A stretch of 64,000 nt of DNA. Origin: Aggregatibacter kilianii. GTDB taxonomy: Bacteria; Pseudomonadota; Gammaproteobacteria; Enterobacterales; Pasteurellaceae. Shown here piece by piece: positions 18,058 through 26,971 of the stretch. Within the stretch, counting starts at the first letter, position 1, and the number at the start of each line of letters is the position of its first letter. A program made the translations under genes and the position numbers. Below the pieces are notes generated by a model, which was not told the DNA's origin, did no database searches, and saw only the letters and a program-made list of their open reading frames with translations. Where the stretch lies: contig NZ_NRCJ01000005.1 in NCBI RefSeq assembly GCF_003129965.1, positions 1-64,000 on the forward strand, written 5' to 3'.

Positions 18058-20859
18058 ATGGCAACGATTGCACCCAACCCGCTTGTCCTGGTGGACGGCT
18101 CTTCTTATTTATATCGCGCGTTTCACGCCTTTCCGCCGCTGACCAATTCCGCCGGCGAGCCGACAGGCGCCATGTACGGCGTGCTGAATATGCTGAAAAG
18201 CCTGATTTCACAAGTGCAGCCGAGCCACATTGCGGTGGTGTTTGATGCCAAAGGCAAAACCTTCCGTGACGAAATGTTTGAGCAATACAAATCCCACCGC
18301 CCGCCGATGCCGGACGATTTGCGCAAACAAATTCAGCCCTTGCACGATATGATCTGCGCCCTCGGTATTCCGCTGTTGGTGGTGGAAGGGGTGGAGGCCG
18401 ATGACGTGATCGGCACGCTGGCGCGCCAAGCTTCGCAAAACGGACAAAAAGTGCTCATCAGCACCGGCGATAAAGACATGGCGCAGCTGGTGGACGACAA
18501 TATTATGTTGATTAACACCATGAACAACAGCCTGCTGGATCGTGCGGGCGTGATTGAAAAATATGGCATTCCGCCGGAGCTGATCATTGATTATCTGGCG
18601 CTCATGGGCGACAGTTCCGACAACATTCCGGGCGTTGCCGGCGTGGGCGAAAAAACCGCGCTGGGGCTGTTGCAGGGCATCGGCAGCATGGCGCAGATTT
18701 ATGCCAATTTGGAGAAAGTCGCCGAGCTGCCCATTCGCGGCGCGAAAAAATTGGGCGAAAAATTGCTCGCCGAAAAAGCCATGGCGGATTTGTCTTACGC
18801 TTTGGCGACCATCAAAACCGACGTGGAACTGGCATTTTCCCTACAAGAACTCACCTTCGGCGACAGCAATAACGACGCGTTGATCGAATATTTCGGGCGT
18901 TACGAATTTAAACGTTGGTTGGGTGAAGTGATGAGCGGCACAAGCTCCGTGACGCAGCCTGCCGAACAGTCGGTAAAAATCAACCATTATCAAGCCACGC
19001 CCGCCGCAAAAATCAATGAAAGTGCGGTCGAAAATACCGTTAAATTTCACATTGACCGCAGTCGTTACGAAAACATCCTGACCGAAGCGGCGTTGGCGCG
19101 CTGGCTGGAAAAACTGAGTGCCGCCAAACTGATCGCCGTGGACACGGAAACCGACGGGCTGGATTATATGTCCGCCAATTTGGTGGGCGTTTCTTTTGCC
19201 TTGGAAAATGGCGAAGCGGCATATTTACCTTTCCATTTGGATTATCTCGGCGCGCCAAAAACACTGGAAAAAAGCACCGCTCTTTCTGCCTTGAAGCCGA
19301 TTCTGGAGAACCCGAGCATCGGCAAAATCGGGCAAAATCTCAAGTTCGATATGACCATTTTCGCCCGTAACGGCATTGATTTGCAGGGCATCGAATTCGA
19401 CACCATGCTGCTTTCCTACACCTTGGACAGTACCGGACGACACAACATGGACGACTTGGCGAAGCGCTATCTCGGACACCAAACCATTGGTTTTGAAGAC
19501 ATCGCGGGCAAGGGGAAAAATCAGCTGACGTTCAACCAAATCCCGTTGGAACAGGCAGGCGAATATGCGGCGGAAGATGCTGACGTAACCCTAAAATTAC
19601 AGCAGGTGTTGTGGGAAAAATTACAGCCGCAGGCAAGTTTGGTCGAACTTTATCAATCCATCGAATTGCCGTTGCTCGGCGTGTTGTCGCGCATGGAACG
19701 TTGCGGCGTGCTGATTGATTCCGACGCGCTGTTCCTGCAATCCAACGAAATTACCGAAAGATTGACCGCACTTGAAATGCAGGCGCACGCCCTGGCGGGG
19801 CAGCCGTTCAATTTGGCGTCCACTAAGCAGTTGCAGGAAATTCTGTTCGACAAACTCGGCTTGCCGGTGTTGCAAAAAACCCCGAAAGGCGCGCCGTCCA
19901 CCAATGAAGAAGTGCTGGAAGAGCTGGCGTACAGCCACGAATTGCCGAAAGTGCTGGTGGAACATCGCGGTTTGAGCAAGCTGAAATCTACGTACACCGA
20001 CAAACTGCCGCAAATGATTAACCCGCAAACGGGGCGCGTGCATACCTCTTATCATCAGGCAGTGACGGCGACGGGGCGGCTTTCTTCCAGTGATCCGAAC
20101 CTGCAAAACATCCCGATTCGTAACGAAGAAGGGCGTCGCATTCGCCAAGCCTTTATCGCGCGCGACGGCTATAAAATCATCGCCGCCGACTATTCCCAAA
20201 TCGAGCTGCGTATCATGGCGCATTTGTCCAACGATGCGGGCTTAATCAACGCCTTCGCGCAAGGCAAAGACATTCACCGTTCCACCGCCGCCGAAATTTT
20301 CGGTTTGCCGTTGGAACAGGTCACAAGCGAACAACGCCGCAACGCCAAAGCCATTAACTTCGGGCTGATTTACGGCATGTCTTCCTTCGGGCTTTCCCGC
20401 CAACTCGGTATTTCCCGCGCCGACGCGCAGCGTTACATGGATTTATATTTCCAACGCTACCCGGGCGTGCAAACCTTCATGCACGACATCCGCGAAAAAG
20501 CCAAAGCGCAGGGCTATGTGGAAACCCTGTTCGGGCGCCGTTTGTATTTGCCGGAAATCAATTCTTCCAACGCCATGCGTCGCAAAGGCGCGGAGCGGGT
20601 GGCGATTAATGCGCCGATGCAAGGCACCGCCGCCGACATTATCAAACGCGCCATGATTAAACTGGACGAAATCACCCGCGACGACCCGGACATTCACATG
20701 ATCATGCAGGTGCACGATGAATTGGTGTTTGAAGTGCGGTCAGAAAAAATCGCGTTTTTCAGCGACCTCATCAAACAACAGATGGAAGCCGCCGCTGAGC
20801 TTGTCGTTCCGTTGATTGTGGATGTGGGCGTGGGCGAAAATTGGGACGAGGCGCATTAA
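18058..20859 (+). CDS. polA: DNA polymerase I
   Basis: PolA fills gaps and removes RNA primers. The 5'-nuclease domain opens with [21 protein letters not shown] and contains [10 protein letters not shown]. The 3'-5' exonuclease domain keeps its catalytic acids ([22 protein letters not shown]), so proofreading should be intact. The polymerase domain shows [14 protein letters not shown] (motif A), [14 protein letters not shown] (motif B) and [11 protein letters not shown] (motif C). I start at 18058 (MATIAPNPL, 933 aa), which matches E. coli length and has GAG six bases upstream; the open frame continues 47 codons upstream without similarity. A TATAAT box is at 18019. Confidence 0.96.
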   Translation: MATIAPNPLVLVDGSSYLYRAFHAFPPLTNSAGEPTGAMYGVLNMLKSLISQVQPSHIAVVFDAKGKTFRDEMFEQYKSHRPPMPDDLRKQIQPLHDMICALGIPLLVVEGVEADDVIGTLARQASQNGQKVLISTGDKDMAQLVDDNIMLINTMNNSLLDRAGVIEKYGIPPELIIDYLALMGDSSDNIPGVAGVGEKTALGLLQGIGSMAQIYANLEKVAELPIRGAKKLGEKLLAEKAMADLSYALATIKTDVELAFSLQELTFGDSNNDALIEYFGRYEFKRWLGEVMSGTSSVTQPAEQSVKINHYQATPAAKINESAVENTVKFHIDRSRYENILTEAALARWLEKLSAAKLIAVDTETDGLDYMSANLVGVSFALENGEAAYLPFHLDYLGAPKTLEKSTALSALKPILENPSIGKIGQNLKFDMTIFARNGIDLQGIEFDTMLLSYTLDSTGRHNMDDLAKRYLGHQTIGFEDIAGKGKNQLTFNQIPLEQAGEYAAEDADVTLKLQQVLWEKLQPQASLVELYQSIELPLLGVLSRMERCGVLIDSDALFLQSNEITERLTALEMQAHALAGQPFNLASTKQLQEILFDKLGLPVLQKTPKGAPSTNEEVLEELAYSHELPKVLVEHRGLSKLKSTYTDKLPQMINPQTGRVHTSYHQAVTATGRLSSSDPNLQNIPIRNEEGRRIRQAFIARDGYKIIAADYSQIELRIMAHLSNDAGLINAFAQGKDIHRSTAAEIFGLPLEQVTSEQRRNAKAINFGLIYGMSSFGLSRQLGISRADAQRYMDLYFQRYPGVQTFMHDIREKAKAQGYVETLFGRRLYLPEINSSNAMRRKGAERVAINAPMQGTAADIIKRAMIKLDEITRDDPDIHMIMQVHDELVFEVRSEKIAFFSDLIKQQMEAAAELVVPLIVDVGVGENWDEAH

Positions 20860-20898
20860 GGCTAAAAAATAAGTATTTAAGTATTAAGGAATCAATTT

Positions 20899-21588
20899 AT
20901 GAAAAAAGTTTTGTTCATTTTAGGATTGTTATCACCATTGTTAGTGAATGCCGAAACGGTTACGGTAGGGGATTCGCAAATCGAGTTAACCGGACCTCAC
21001 GGCATGGTAAAAGTTTCGCCTGAAATGGGGGAGTTTTTTACACTTCTTCAAGCAGCCAATAAGGAATTTCAGCCGATGAATTGGGTTATTGCAAATTATG
21101 TTTTTCAGGAGAATCTGGAAAATGATGAAGAGGATATGGGCGAGTGCAGTATTACTATTCCTTATAAACTGGTAAATAAGCCGCCCGTTTCTAGCGATTA
21201 CTTTAATCAGGTTACAACAGGATTAAAACTTTTTTTAGGGAATTCAAACCACAAGAAAACAGCCTTGTTGGAAAATGTTGTTGAAAGAGAAAAAAAAGCC
21301 TATACCGCGTTATCTCTTGAGACACCAAATAATATTGAAAAAGATCTCAATCAGTTGGAAGTATTACAAGAAAATGATCGCTCAAGTATTCTTCTGACGA
21401 CACTTGTCGAGAAAATAACGAATGCGGATAACAGAGAAGAAGTGAGCATAGAAAAAACCGCTTTGGCGACAATTTATGTGAAGGACAAAATATTGACGTT
21501 AAATTGCAGAAGCCCATATTCTAGGAATGATTGGCTTAAATCAACAATAATAAATTGGACAAATGAAATACTGACTAAAAATGAATAA
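20899..21588 (+). CDS. Secreted protein of unknown function
   Basis: A 229-aa protein with a clear signal peptide (MKKVLFILGLLSPLLVNA, cleavage before Glu19) and no lipobox, so probably periplasmic. I do not recognise a family. The mature part is acidic and soluble, with two cysteines (in GECSITIPY and LNCRSPY) far enough apart to form one disulfide. Base composition is lower in GC than in the neighbouring polA, and no uptake signal lies inside. AAGGA precedes the ATG. It stands between polA and a cupin gene without obvious functional link. Confidence 0.65.
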   Translation: MKKVLFILGLLSPLLVNAETVTVGDSQIELTGPHGMVKVSPEMGEFFTLLQAANKEFQPMNWVIANYVFQENLENDEEDMGECSITIPYKLVNKPPVSSDYFNQVTTGLKLFLGNSNHKKTALLENVVEREKKAYTALSLETPNNIEKDLNQLEVLQENDRSSILLTTLVEKITNADNREEVSIEKTALATIYVKDKILTLNCRSPYSRNDWLKSTIINWTNEILTKNE

Positions 21589-21637
21589 GTAATGGTTTTA
21601 TTCATTAACGAAATATATTCAAAATATCGGAGAAACC

Positions 21638-21955
21638 ATGACACACAAAATCATTCGTAGCGCAGACTTCACCGCCGCCCGTGCATGGGGCGGTTTGGAC
21701 ATCACCGAAATGAACGGCATCAGCGTACGGTTACATTGGACGGACGAGCCTTACAAATGGCACATCAATGACGGTGAGGAAGTGTTCGCCGTGATGGATG
21801 GCGCGGTGGAAATGCACTACAAAGAACACGGCGAAGCCAAAAGCGTTTGGCTTGAAACCGGCGACATTTTCTACGCCGGCATCGGCACCGAACACGTTGC
21901 CCACCCGCAGGGCGAAGCGCGGATTCTGGTGATTGAAAAGGCGGGCAGCGTTTAA
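21638..21955 (+). CDS. Small cupin-domain protein
   Basis: A 105-aa single-domain cupin. The first conserved motif is HINDGEEVFAVMDGAVEMHY (residues about 42-61) and the second GDIFYAGIGTEHVAHP. The arrangement of His, two acidic residues and the later His suits a metal-binding beta barrel. Substrate and role cannot be deduced; small cupins of this type include isomerases and regulatory modules. Well spaced ribosome site (GGAGAAACC). A weak inverted uptake-signal pair follows. Confidence 0.75.
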   Translation: MTHKIIRSADFTAARAWGGLDITEMNGISVRLHWTDEPYKWHINDGEEVFAVMDGAVEMHYKEHGEAKSVWLETGDIFYAGIGTEHVAHPQGEARILVIEKAGSV

Positions 21956-22043
21956 CGCATAAAGATAACAAGTGCGGTCAAAAAACGCAGAGAATTTCAA
22001 TCGCACTTTATAACAAGAATAACAAGAACTTGAGACCATTTTG

Positions 22044-23366
22044 ATGATTGATAATACCCGATTGGAACAAATTGAAGACGCGTTAATTGCTATCGTAAAA
22101 TGCGATGTTGTGCCCGCTTTGGGCTGTACGGAGCCGATTTCCCTCGCGCTCGCTTCCGCCACGGCGGCGAAGTTTTTGGGCAAAATGCCGGAACGCATTG
22201 AAGGCAAGGTGTCGCCGAATTTAATGAAAAACGGCTTGGGCGTTGCCGTGCCGGGGACGGGCATGGTGGGTTTGCCGATTGCGGCGGCGATTGGCGCCCT
22301 CGGCGGTGATCCTGACGCGGGATTGGAAGTGCTGAAAAACATCACGGCGGAACAGGTCGCCTGCGCCAAAAACTTGTTGGCGGAAAAGCGGGTGACGGTG
22401 GGCATTCAACAAACCGAGCATATTCTGTATTCCGAAGCCACCTTATTCGCCCGCAATGAACAGGGCGGCGAAGACCGGGTGAAAGTGGCGATTCAGGATC
22501 AGCACACCAACATTATTTTGATTGAGAAAAACGGCGAGGTGTTGCACCAAAAAGCCAAAACAGACCAAAGTGCGGTGGATCCTTACGTCGTTTTTCAAAC
22601 AGTCAAAGCGCGTGAAATTTTTGAGTTTTGTCAGCAGGTGGCGGCGGAAAAAATCCGCTTTATCGAACAGGCGGGCGCGCTCAATCAAGCCTTGTCGCAA
22701 GAAGGCTTACGCGCCGATTACGGTTTGCACATCGGGCGCACGTTGCGTAAACAGGTAGGCAGCGGCTTGTTGTCCGATGATTTACTCAGCAAAATCATGA
22801 TTGAAACCACCGCCGCTTCCGATGCCCGTATGGGCGGCGCGACCCTGCCCGCGATGAGCAATTCCGGCTCCGGCAACCAAGGCATTGCCGCCACCATGCC
22901 CGTCGTGGTGGTCGCCGATTATCTTAAGGCAGACGAAGACAAACGCCTGCGCGCCTTGTTTCTGTCGCATTTAATGGCGATTTATATTCACAGCAAACTG
23001 CCGAAACTCTCCGCCCTTTGCGCCGTCACAACCGCCTCCATGGGCAGCTGTGCGGGCATCGCTTATCTGCTCACGGGGAAATTTGAAACCGTTAGCATGG
23101 GCATTTGCAGCATGATCGGCGACATCAGCGGCATCATCTGCGACGGTGCGGCAAACAGTTGCGCTATGAAAGTCTCCACCAGCGTGGCGTCGGGCTACAA
23201 ATCCGTGCTCATGGCAATGGACGAAACCCACGTCACCGGCAACGAAGGTATCGTGGAGCACGATCTCGACCGCACCATCGACAACCTCTGCGCCATCGCC
23301 AGCAAAAGTATGCAACACATCGACCGGCAGGTGATTGAGATTATGGTGAGTAAGCCTTGTCCGTAA
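22044..23366 (+). CDS. cyuA: L-cysteine desulfidase CyuA (UPF0597)
   Basis: Member of the UPF0597 family (E. coli YhaM/CyuA), an iron-sulfur enzyme that breaks L-cysteine down to pyruvate, ammonia and sulfide, mainly in anaerobic growth. The signature VPALGCTEPISLALA near residues 22-36 contains the first cluster cysteine. Later conserved parts are NSGSGNQGIAATMP and the C-terminal SMGICSMIGDISGIICDGAANSCAMK, which carries the remaining cysteines. Length 440 aa, as expected. I start at ATG 22044; a TTG one codon earlier is possible. The sulfur theme recurs in the yeeE/tusA-like pair 2.4 kb downstream. Confidence 0.88.
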   Translation: MIDNTRLEQIEDALIAIVKCDVVPALGCTEPISLALASATAAKFLGKMPERIEGKVSPNLMKNGLGVAVPGTGMVGLPIAAAIGALGGDPDAGLEVLKNITAEQVACAKNLLAEKRVTVGIQQTEHILYSEATLFARNEQGGEDRVKVAIQDQHTNIILIEKNGEVLHQKAKTDQSAVDPYVVFQTVKAREIFEFCQQVAAEKIRFIEQAGALNQALSQEGLRADYGLHIGRTLRKQVGSGLLSDDLLSKIMIETTAASDARMGGATLPAMSNSGSGNQGIAATMPVVVVADYLKADEDKRLRALFLSHLMAIYIHSKLPKLSALCAVTTASMGSCAGIAYLLTGKFETVSMGICSMIGDISGIICDGAANSCAMKVSTSVASGYKSVLMAMDETHVTGNEGIVEHDLDRTIDNLCAIASKSMQHIDRQVIEIMVSKPCP

Positions 23367-23403
23367 TCGTTTAGTTATTTCATTTTCAACAGGAGCCCCA
23401 ATT

Positions 23404-24303
23404 ATGAAAAAAAATGTCATTTCATCTTTAATTTTAACCGCACTTTTCCTCACCGGCTGTGAAGACAAGGATGGCAAAATTGCCCAGCTGCAGCAAACGC
23501 TGACTCAACAGGAACAAACCATTAACCAACTGAATCAGGAAAATACGCAGTTAAAAATCGAACTTGCTACGGGAAAAGCCAAAATTCCGGCTGTCATGGG
23601 TGAAAAACAGGTGATTTTCGAGAAAGGTGAAAACGTTAAATTTGCGCAAAAAGATGAATTCGCAGGGGATGAAGGTGTGCTAACTTACAGCATTAGTACC
23701 TTTAAAACGAATATTGACTGGCTAAATAAGGCATTGTTACAAGCCATTAGCTTGGGAGACGATGACGACAATATGGGGGACTCGGTTGAGCAACTTCAAC
23801 AAGTGCTTACCAAACACTTTGAAGCGCATAAAAAAGAGCTCGCCGAGATGCCGGTGAGTGGCATTGATCGTTCTTCTTGGGCGAATTTTATTTCCCAAAG
23901 AGGCAAACTGGCGTTGTTTGAAGTGGCTAACTACGCTTTTGATGGGGGCGCTCACGGCTTTGGTTTTTCGCAATATTGGAATTTTGACTTGGCACAACAA
24001 AAGGCATTGAAGTTGGAAGATATCTTTGAACAAGCACAATTAGAGAAAGTTAAAGAACAGCTTTGGAAACGTTATCTGGAAGAATTTAAATGGGAAGAAA
24101 GCGAGGCGTTTACCAACAAGGCGAACTTTTATGTCAGTACTAATTTTTACCTAACTAATGATGGCATGACTTTTAGCTACGCCCCTTACGCAATAGCCGC
24201 TTATGCCGTAGGACAACCGGAATTGTCGCTTACTTGGGGCGAACTGAATAAACTCGTTAAACCTGAATTTAAACAACAGGGATATTATTCCTACAACGAA
24301 TAG
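23404..24303 (+). CDS. DUF3298/RsiV-type lipoprotein
   Basis: A 299-aa lipoprotein with lipobox LTGC (Cys20). A short coiled coil follows (residues about 26-55, KIAQLQQTLTQQEQTINQLNQ), then a globular DUF3298 domain with the typical block YAFDGGAHGFGFSQYWNFD and the end FSYAPYAIAAYAVGQPELSLTWGELN. In RsiV-like proteins this fold binds lysozyme or peptidoglycan-related ligands; for this family in Pasteurellaceae the ligand is unknown. The coiled coil could act as a spacer or oligomer stalk lifting the domain from the membrane. It carries an uptake signal within the signal-peptide codons. Confidence 0.75.
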   Translation: MKKNVISSLILTALFLTGCEDKDGKIAQLQQTLTQQEQTINQLNQENTQLKIELATGKAKIPAVMGEKQVIFEKGENVKFAQKDEFAGDEGVLTYSISTFKTNIDWLNKALLQAISLGDDDDNMGDSVEQLQQVLTKHFEAHKKELAEMPVSGIDRSSWANFISQRGKLALFEVANYAFDGGAHGFGFSQYWNFDLAQQKALKLEDIFEQAQLEKVKEQLWKRYLEEFKWEESEAFTNKANFYVSTNFYLTNDGMTFSYAPYAIAAYAVGQPELSLTWGELNKLVKPEFKQQGYYSYNE

Positions 24304-24339
24304 CCTTAGCATCATGGCGTGATGGCGAATTAAGTGCTT

Positions 24340-24383
24340 AAAAGTGCGGTCGAAAAATACAATGAATTTCGACCGCACTTTTT
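24340..24383. terminator. Uptake-signal hairpin terminator
   Basis: AAAAGTGCGGTCGAAA and its near-perfect complement ATTTCGACCGCACTTTTTC flank a short loop and end in T-runs. It lies 37 bp after the DUF3298 lipoprotein gene. Confidence 0.75.
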
Positions 24384-24453
24384 CTTTTAGAACCAAAAAA
24401 CATACCTCGTAGCCAAAAGTTATTGGCGTTTTCCGCCTGCTTTTTTGGAGAAT

Positions 24454-24484
24454 ATTCCTTCTTATGGTCTTAACTAGAAGGAAT
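24454..24484 (+). promoter_or_regulatory. Hairpin hiding the yeeE ribosome binding site
   Basis: ATTCCTTCT (24454-24462) and AGAAGGAAT (24476-24484) are perfect complements around a 13-base loop. The right arm contains the only good Shine-Dalgarno (AGAAGGAA) for the ATG at 24490. In RNA the fold would block translation unless opened; in DNA it could equally be an operator. A second small stem GCCAA-N6-TTGGC lies just upstream. Confidence 0.55.
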
Positions 24485-24489
24485 GTTTT

Positions 24490-25530
24490 ATGTTATTAAC
24501 CGGCTTGCTGTGCGGTATTTTGCTCGGCTTCGTCATGCAACGCGGACGGTTTTGCCTTACCGGAGCGTTTCGCGATATGTATGTGACAAAAAATAACAAA
24601 ATGTTTATTGCGCTGTTATTGGCGATTACCGTGCAATCCATAGGCTTCTTTTTGTTAAAAGAAATCGGCGTGTTGAACGTGGATCCAGCCGAAAATTTTG
24701 CTTTTTTGGCGGTGATCATCGGTGCTTTTGTGTTTGGTATCGGTATCGTGTTGGCAGGCGGTTGTGCCACCGGTACCTGGTATCGTGCGGCTGAAGGTTT
24801 GGTCGGCAGCTGGGTGGCGTTATTCACGTATATGCTGCTCAGCGCCATGATGCGTACCGGTCCGCTGGGCGAATTTAACCGCACATTGCGCGGGATTAAT
24901 ATCGAACAACGCAATATTTATGACACGTTCGGCATTTCCCCTTGGTGGTTGGTGGCGCTGCTCACTTTGGTGACCGGCTATTATGTGTACCGTCATTTAA
25001 GCAAGCCGGCCCCGAAAATGGCGACATTAAAACCGAAGAAAAGCGGGCTGGCGCATATCTTATTTGAAAAACGCTGGCATCCTTTCGTGTCAGCTGTGTT
25101 GGTCGGGCTTATCGCTTTATTGGCATGGCCGCTAAGCGTGGCAACAGGGCGCGAATTCGGGTTAGGCATTACCGGTCCTTCCGCCAATATTATGCAATAT
25201 CTCGTTACAGGTGACGGTAAATTCATCAACTGGGGCGTATTTTTGGTGTTAGGTATTTTCATCGGATCCTTTATCGGTGCGAAGGCAAGCAATGAATTTC
25301 GGGTGCGCGTGCCGGATGTGACCACCATTTTACGCAGCGCTCTGGGCGGAATTCTGATGGGCATCGGCGCCACCCTGGCAGGCGGATGTTCTATTGGGAA
25401 CGGTTTGGTAGAAACCGCTTTTTTCTCGTGGCAGGGCTGGGTTTCATTGCCGTTAATGGTGCTGGGCACTTGGGTCGCCGCGTATTTCACGATTATCCGC
25501 CCGCAGCGTTTAAGAGCCGCGCGGGCGTAA
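24490..25530 (+). CDS. YeeE/YedE-family sulfur-compound transporter
   Basis: Inner-membrane protein of 346 aa with about nine or ten hydrophobic helices, of the YeeE/YedE family; characterised members (TsuA) import thiosulfate. Family motifs are RGRFCLTGAFRD near residues 18-29 and two internally repeated blocks, VLAGGCATGTWYRAAEG and TLAGGCSIGNGLVET, each supplying a conserved Cys in the pore. The next gene encodes a TusA-like sulfur carrier, the partner seen in thiosulfate uptake systems. The ribosome site is inside a hairpin (see the leader entry), suggesting control at translation. Confidence 0.85.
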   Translation: MLLTGLLCGILLGFVMQRGRFCLTGAFRDMYVTKNNKMFIALLLAITVQSIGFFLLKEIGVLNVDPAENFAFLAVIIGAFVFGIGIVLAGGCATGTWYRAAEGLVGSWVALFTYMLLSAMMRTGPLGEFNRTLRGINIEQRNIYDTFGISPWWLVALLTLVTGYYVYRHLSKPAPKMATLKPKKSGLAHILFEKRWHPFVSAVLVGLIALLAWPLSVATGREFGLGITGPSANIMQYLVTGDGKFINWGVFLVLGIFIGSFIGAKASNEFRVRVPDVTTILRSALGGILMGIGATLAGGCSIGNGLVETAFFSWQGWVSLPLMVLGTWVAAYFTIIRPQRLRAARA

Positions 25531-25552
25531 ATTATGTTATTAGGAGAATAAA

Positions 25553-25774
25553 ATGATTGTTAAATTACCTACCTTGGGTTTGGTTTGCCCGTTTCCGTTA
25601 GTGGAGGCAAAAGAAGCTATGGCGAAATTGAATAAAGGCGATGGGCTGGAAATTGAATTTGACTGCACACAGGCCACCGAAGCCATTCCTGCATGGGCGG
25701 CGGAAGAGGGTTATGAGGTCACGAATTTCGAGCAGATTGATGATGCCAAGTGGACCATTACCGTAGTGAAATAA
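25553..25774 (+). CDS. TusA-family sulfur carrier protein
   Basis: A 73-aa TusA/YeeD-like protein that carries sulfur as a persulfide on the Cys of the CPFP motif (CPxP, residues 12-15). The fold ends in the usual strand WTITVVK. It follows the transporter by 22 bp with its own AGGAG, and in TsuA-TsuB pairs such a protein receives thiosulfate from the membrane component. It is not tusA of tRNA thiolation, which normally stands alone, but this is judged from context only. Confidence 0.85.
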   Translation: MIVKLPTLGLVCPFPLVEAKEAMAKLNKGDGLEIEFDCTQATEAIPAWAAEEGYEVTNFEQIDDAKWTITVVK

Positions 25775-25777
25775 GGT

Positions 25778-25820
25778 AAAAGTGCGGTCGAAATTCATTG
25801 TGTTTTTCGACCGCACTTTT
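25778..25820. terminator. Bidirectional uptake-signal terminator
   Basis: AAAAGTGCGGTCGAAA and TTTTTCGACCGCACTTTTT pair between the convergent tusA-like and EamA genes; T-runs lie on both sides. Confidence 0.75.
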
Positions 25821-26726
25821 TCATTTAATCAACCGCCGTCCCCAGTGCATCAGGGCAAGTCCGGAAACCGCTAACAGCCCGCCGATAAATAATGACGAAT
25901 CCACTTGCTCCTTCAACCAAATGGCGGAAAAGATAATGCCGAAGATCGGAATGAGCACGATGTAAGCGGCGGCATTGCCTGCACCTAAATGTTTCACCCC
26001 GTCAAAATACCACGCGTAAGCCAACACCGTGGCGCCTAAAGATAACCCGATTAAACTCATCCAAACGCTCTGCGACAGCGTCAGCACCGAGCGCCAGTCG
26101 GTGGTGTTTTCCAGCGTTAAGGCGGCGATAAAAAGTAAGAGGAAGCCGAACACGGACGACACGGTGGTGGCGGTGAGAGAATCAATGCCTTGTAAGACTT
26201 TGCGCGCTAACAAGGTGTAACTGACCCAGCAGAACATCGCACAGATGAGCAACACTTGCCCGAAGCCTAACGCCTCCAGCATTTGCAACGGATGCCCTTT
26301 CGTGATGGCGATTAACGGCCCGCTAATTGCCACCGCCATGCCCAGCAAAACCCATCGATTCCATTTTTCGTTAAAGAGGAAAATGGCAAAAATCATGGTG
26401 AACACCGGATTGGTGGTGACAATCACCGCCGCCTGCCCTGCCGGCACATATTTCAAGCCCCAGATAAAAAACGTGGAATAGGCGAAAATCCCTAACACCG
26501 CCGTGAAAAACAAGCCAAACCACTGCGCGGGACGTAGTGTTTTCACATGTTTAAACCTTGTGGCGGCATAAAGCCAAATCAACAGCGGAAAAATGGCAAT
26601 GAAAAAACGGCTTGCCGACGCCGTAAAAGTCGGCATCGCTTGCGCCACCACTCGTCCCCAAGGCCAAGATGCACCCCATAAAATTGCCATGCCGATAAGT
26701 TGGAGGTGGATGCGGAGGTGGTTCAT
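25821..26726 (-). CDS. EamA-family (DMT) transporter
   Basis: A 301-aa drug/metabolite-type exporter with ten predicted membrane helices arranged as two EamA repeats: the first begins GMAILWGASWPWGRVVAQ, the second near ALGFGQVLLICAMFCWVSYTLLARK. The substrate is not predictable; members export amino acids, metabolites or toxic compounds. I start at MNHLRIHL (26726), which has AAGG upstream; a start at 26759 would add eleven residues. A perfect inverted repeat TTACACA-N4-TGTGTAA lies 37 bp upstream and may be its operator. Confidence 0.85.
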   Translation of the reverse strand: MNHLRIHLQLIGMAILWGASWPWGRVVAQAMPTFTASASRFFIAIFPLLIWLYAATRFKHVKTLRPAQWFGLFFTAVLGIFAYSTFFIWGLKYVPAGQAAVIVTTNPVFTMIFAIFLFNEKWNRWVLLGMAVAISGPLIAITKGHPLQMLEALGFGQVLLICAMFCWVSYTLLARKVLQGIDSLTATTVSSVFGFLLLFIAALTLENTTDWRSVLTLSQSVWMSLIGLSLGATVLAYAWYFDGVKHLGAGNAAAYIVLIPIFGIIFSAIWLKEQVDSSLFIGGLLAVSGLALMHWGRRLIK

Positions 26727-26762
26727 GTCGAGCGCCTTGTGATGAGAGAAGATGAGCAAATT

Positions 26763-26780
26763 TTACACATTAGTGTGTAA
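26763..26780. promoter_or_regulatory. Palindromic operator candidate
   Basis: TTACACA, TTAG, TGTGTAA: a perfect seven-base inverted repeat with a four-base centre, just upstream of the EamA transporter start. The size fits a dimeric repressor; no regulator gene is adjacent. Confidence 0.45.
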
Positions 26781-26900
26781 GATGGCTATGGGAGATTGTG
26801 GGGCTTCGGCGCATAAAGTGCGGTGAAAATAAAAAACGTTTTTAAAACTGACCGCACTTTTGGGCAATGAGGTCTGACCTTTAAATGCACGCCACTTTTT

Positions 26901-26914
26901 TTGATTTATGTCAG
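26901..26914. promoter_or_regulatory. FNR-like site before the YnfE/F-like gene
   Basis: TTGAT-TTAT-GTCAG matches eight of ten positions of the FNR box TTGAT-N4-ATCAA, about 65 bp before the reductase start. An inverted uptake-signal pair (26815-26860) lies further upstream in the same intergenic region. Confidence 0.5.
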
Positions 26915-26971
26915 ATACGAAAAGCACATTTTCTTTTTTAATGAAAAGGCAGTTCATTATTCCGGGAGAAT

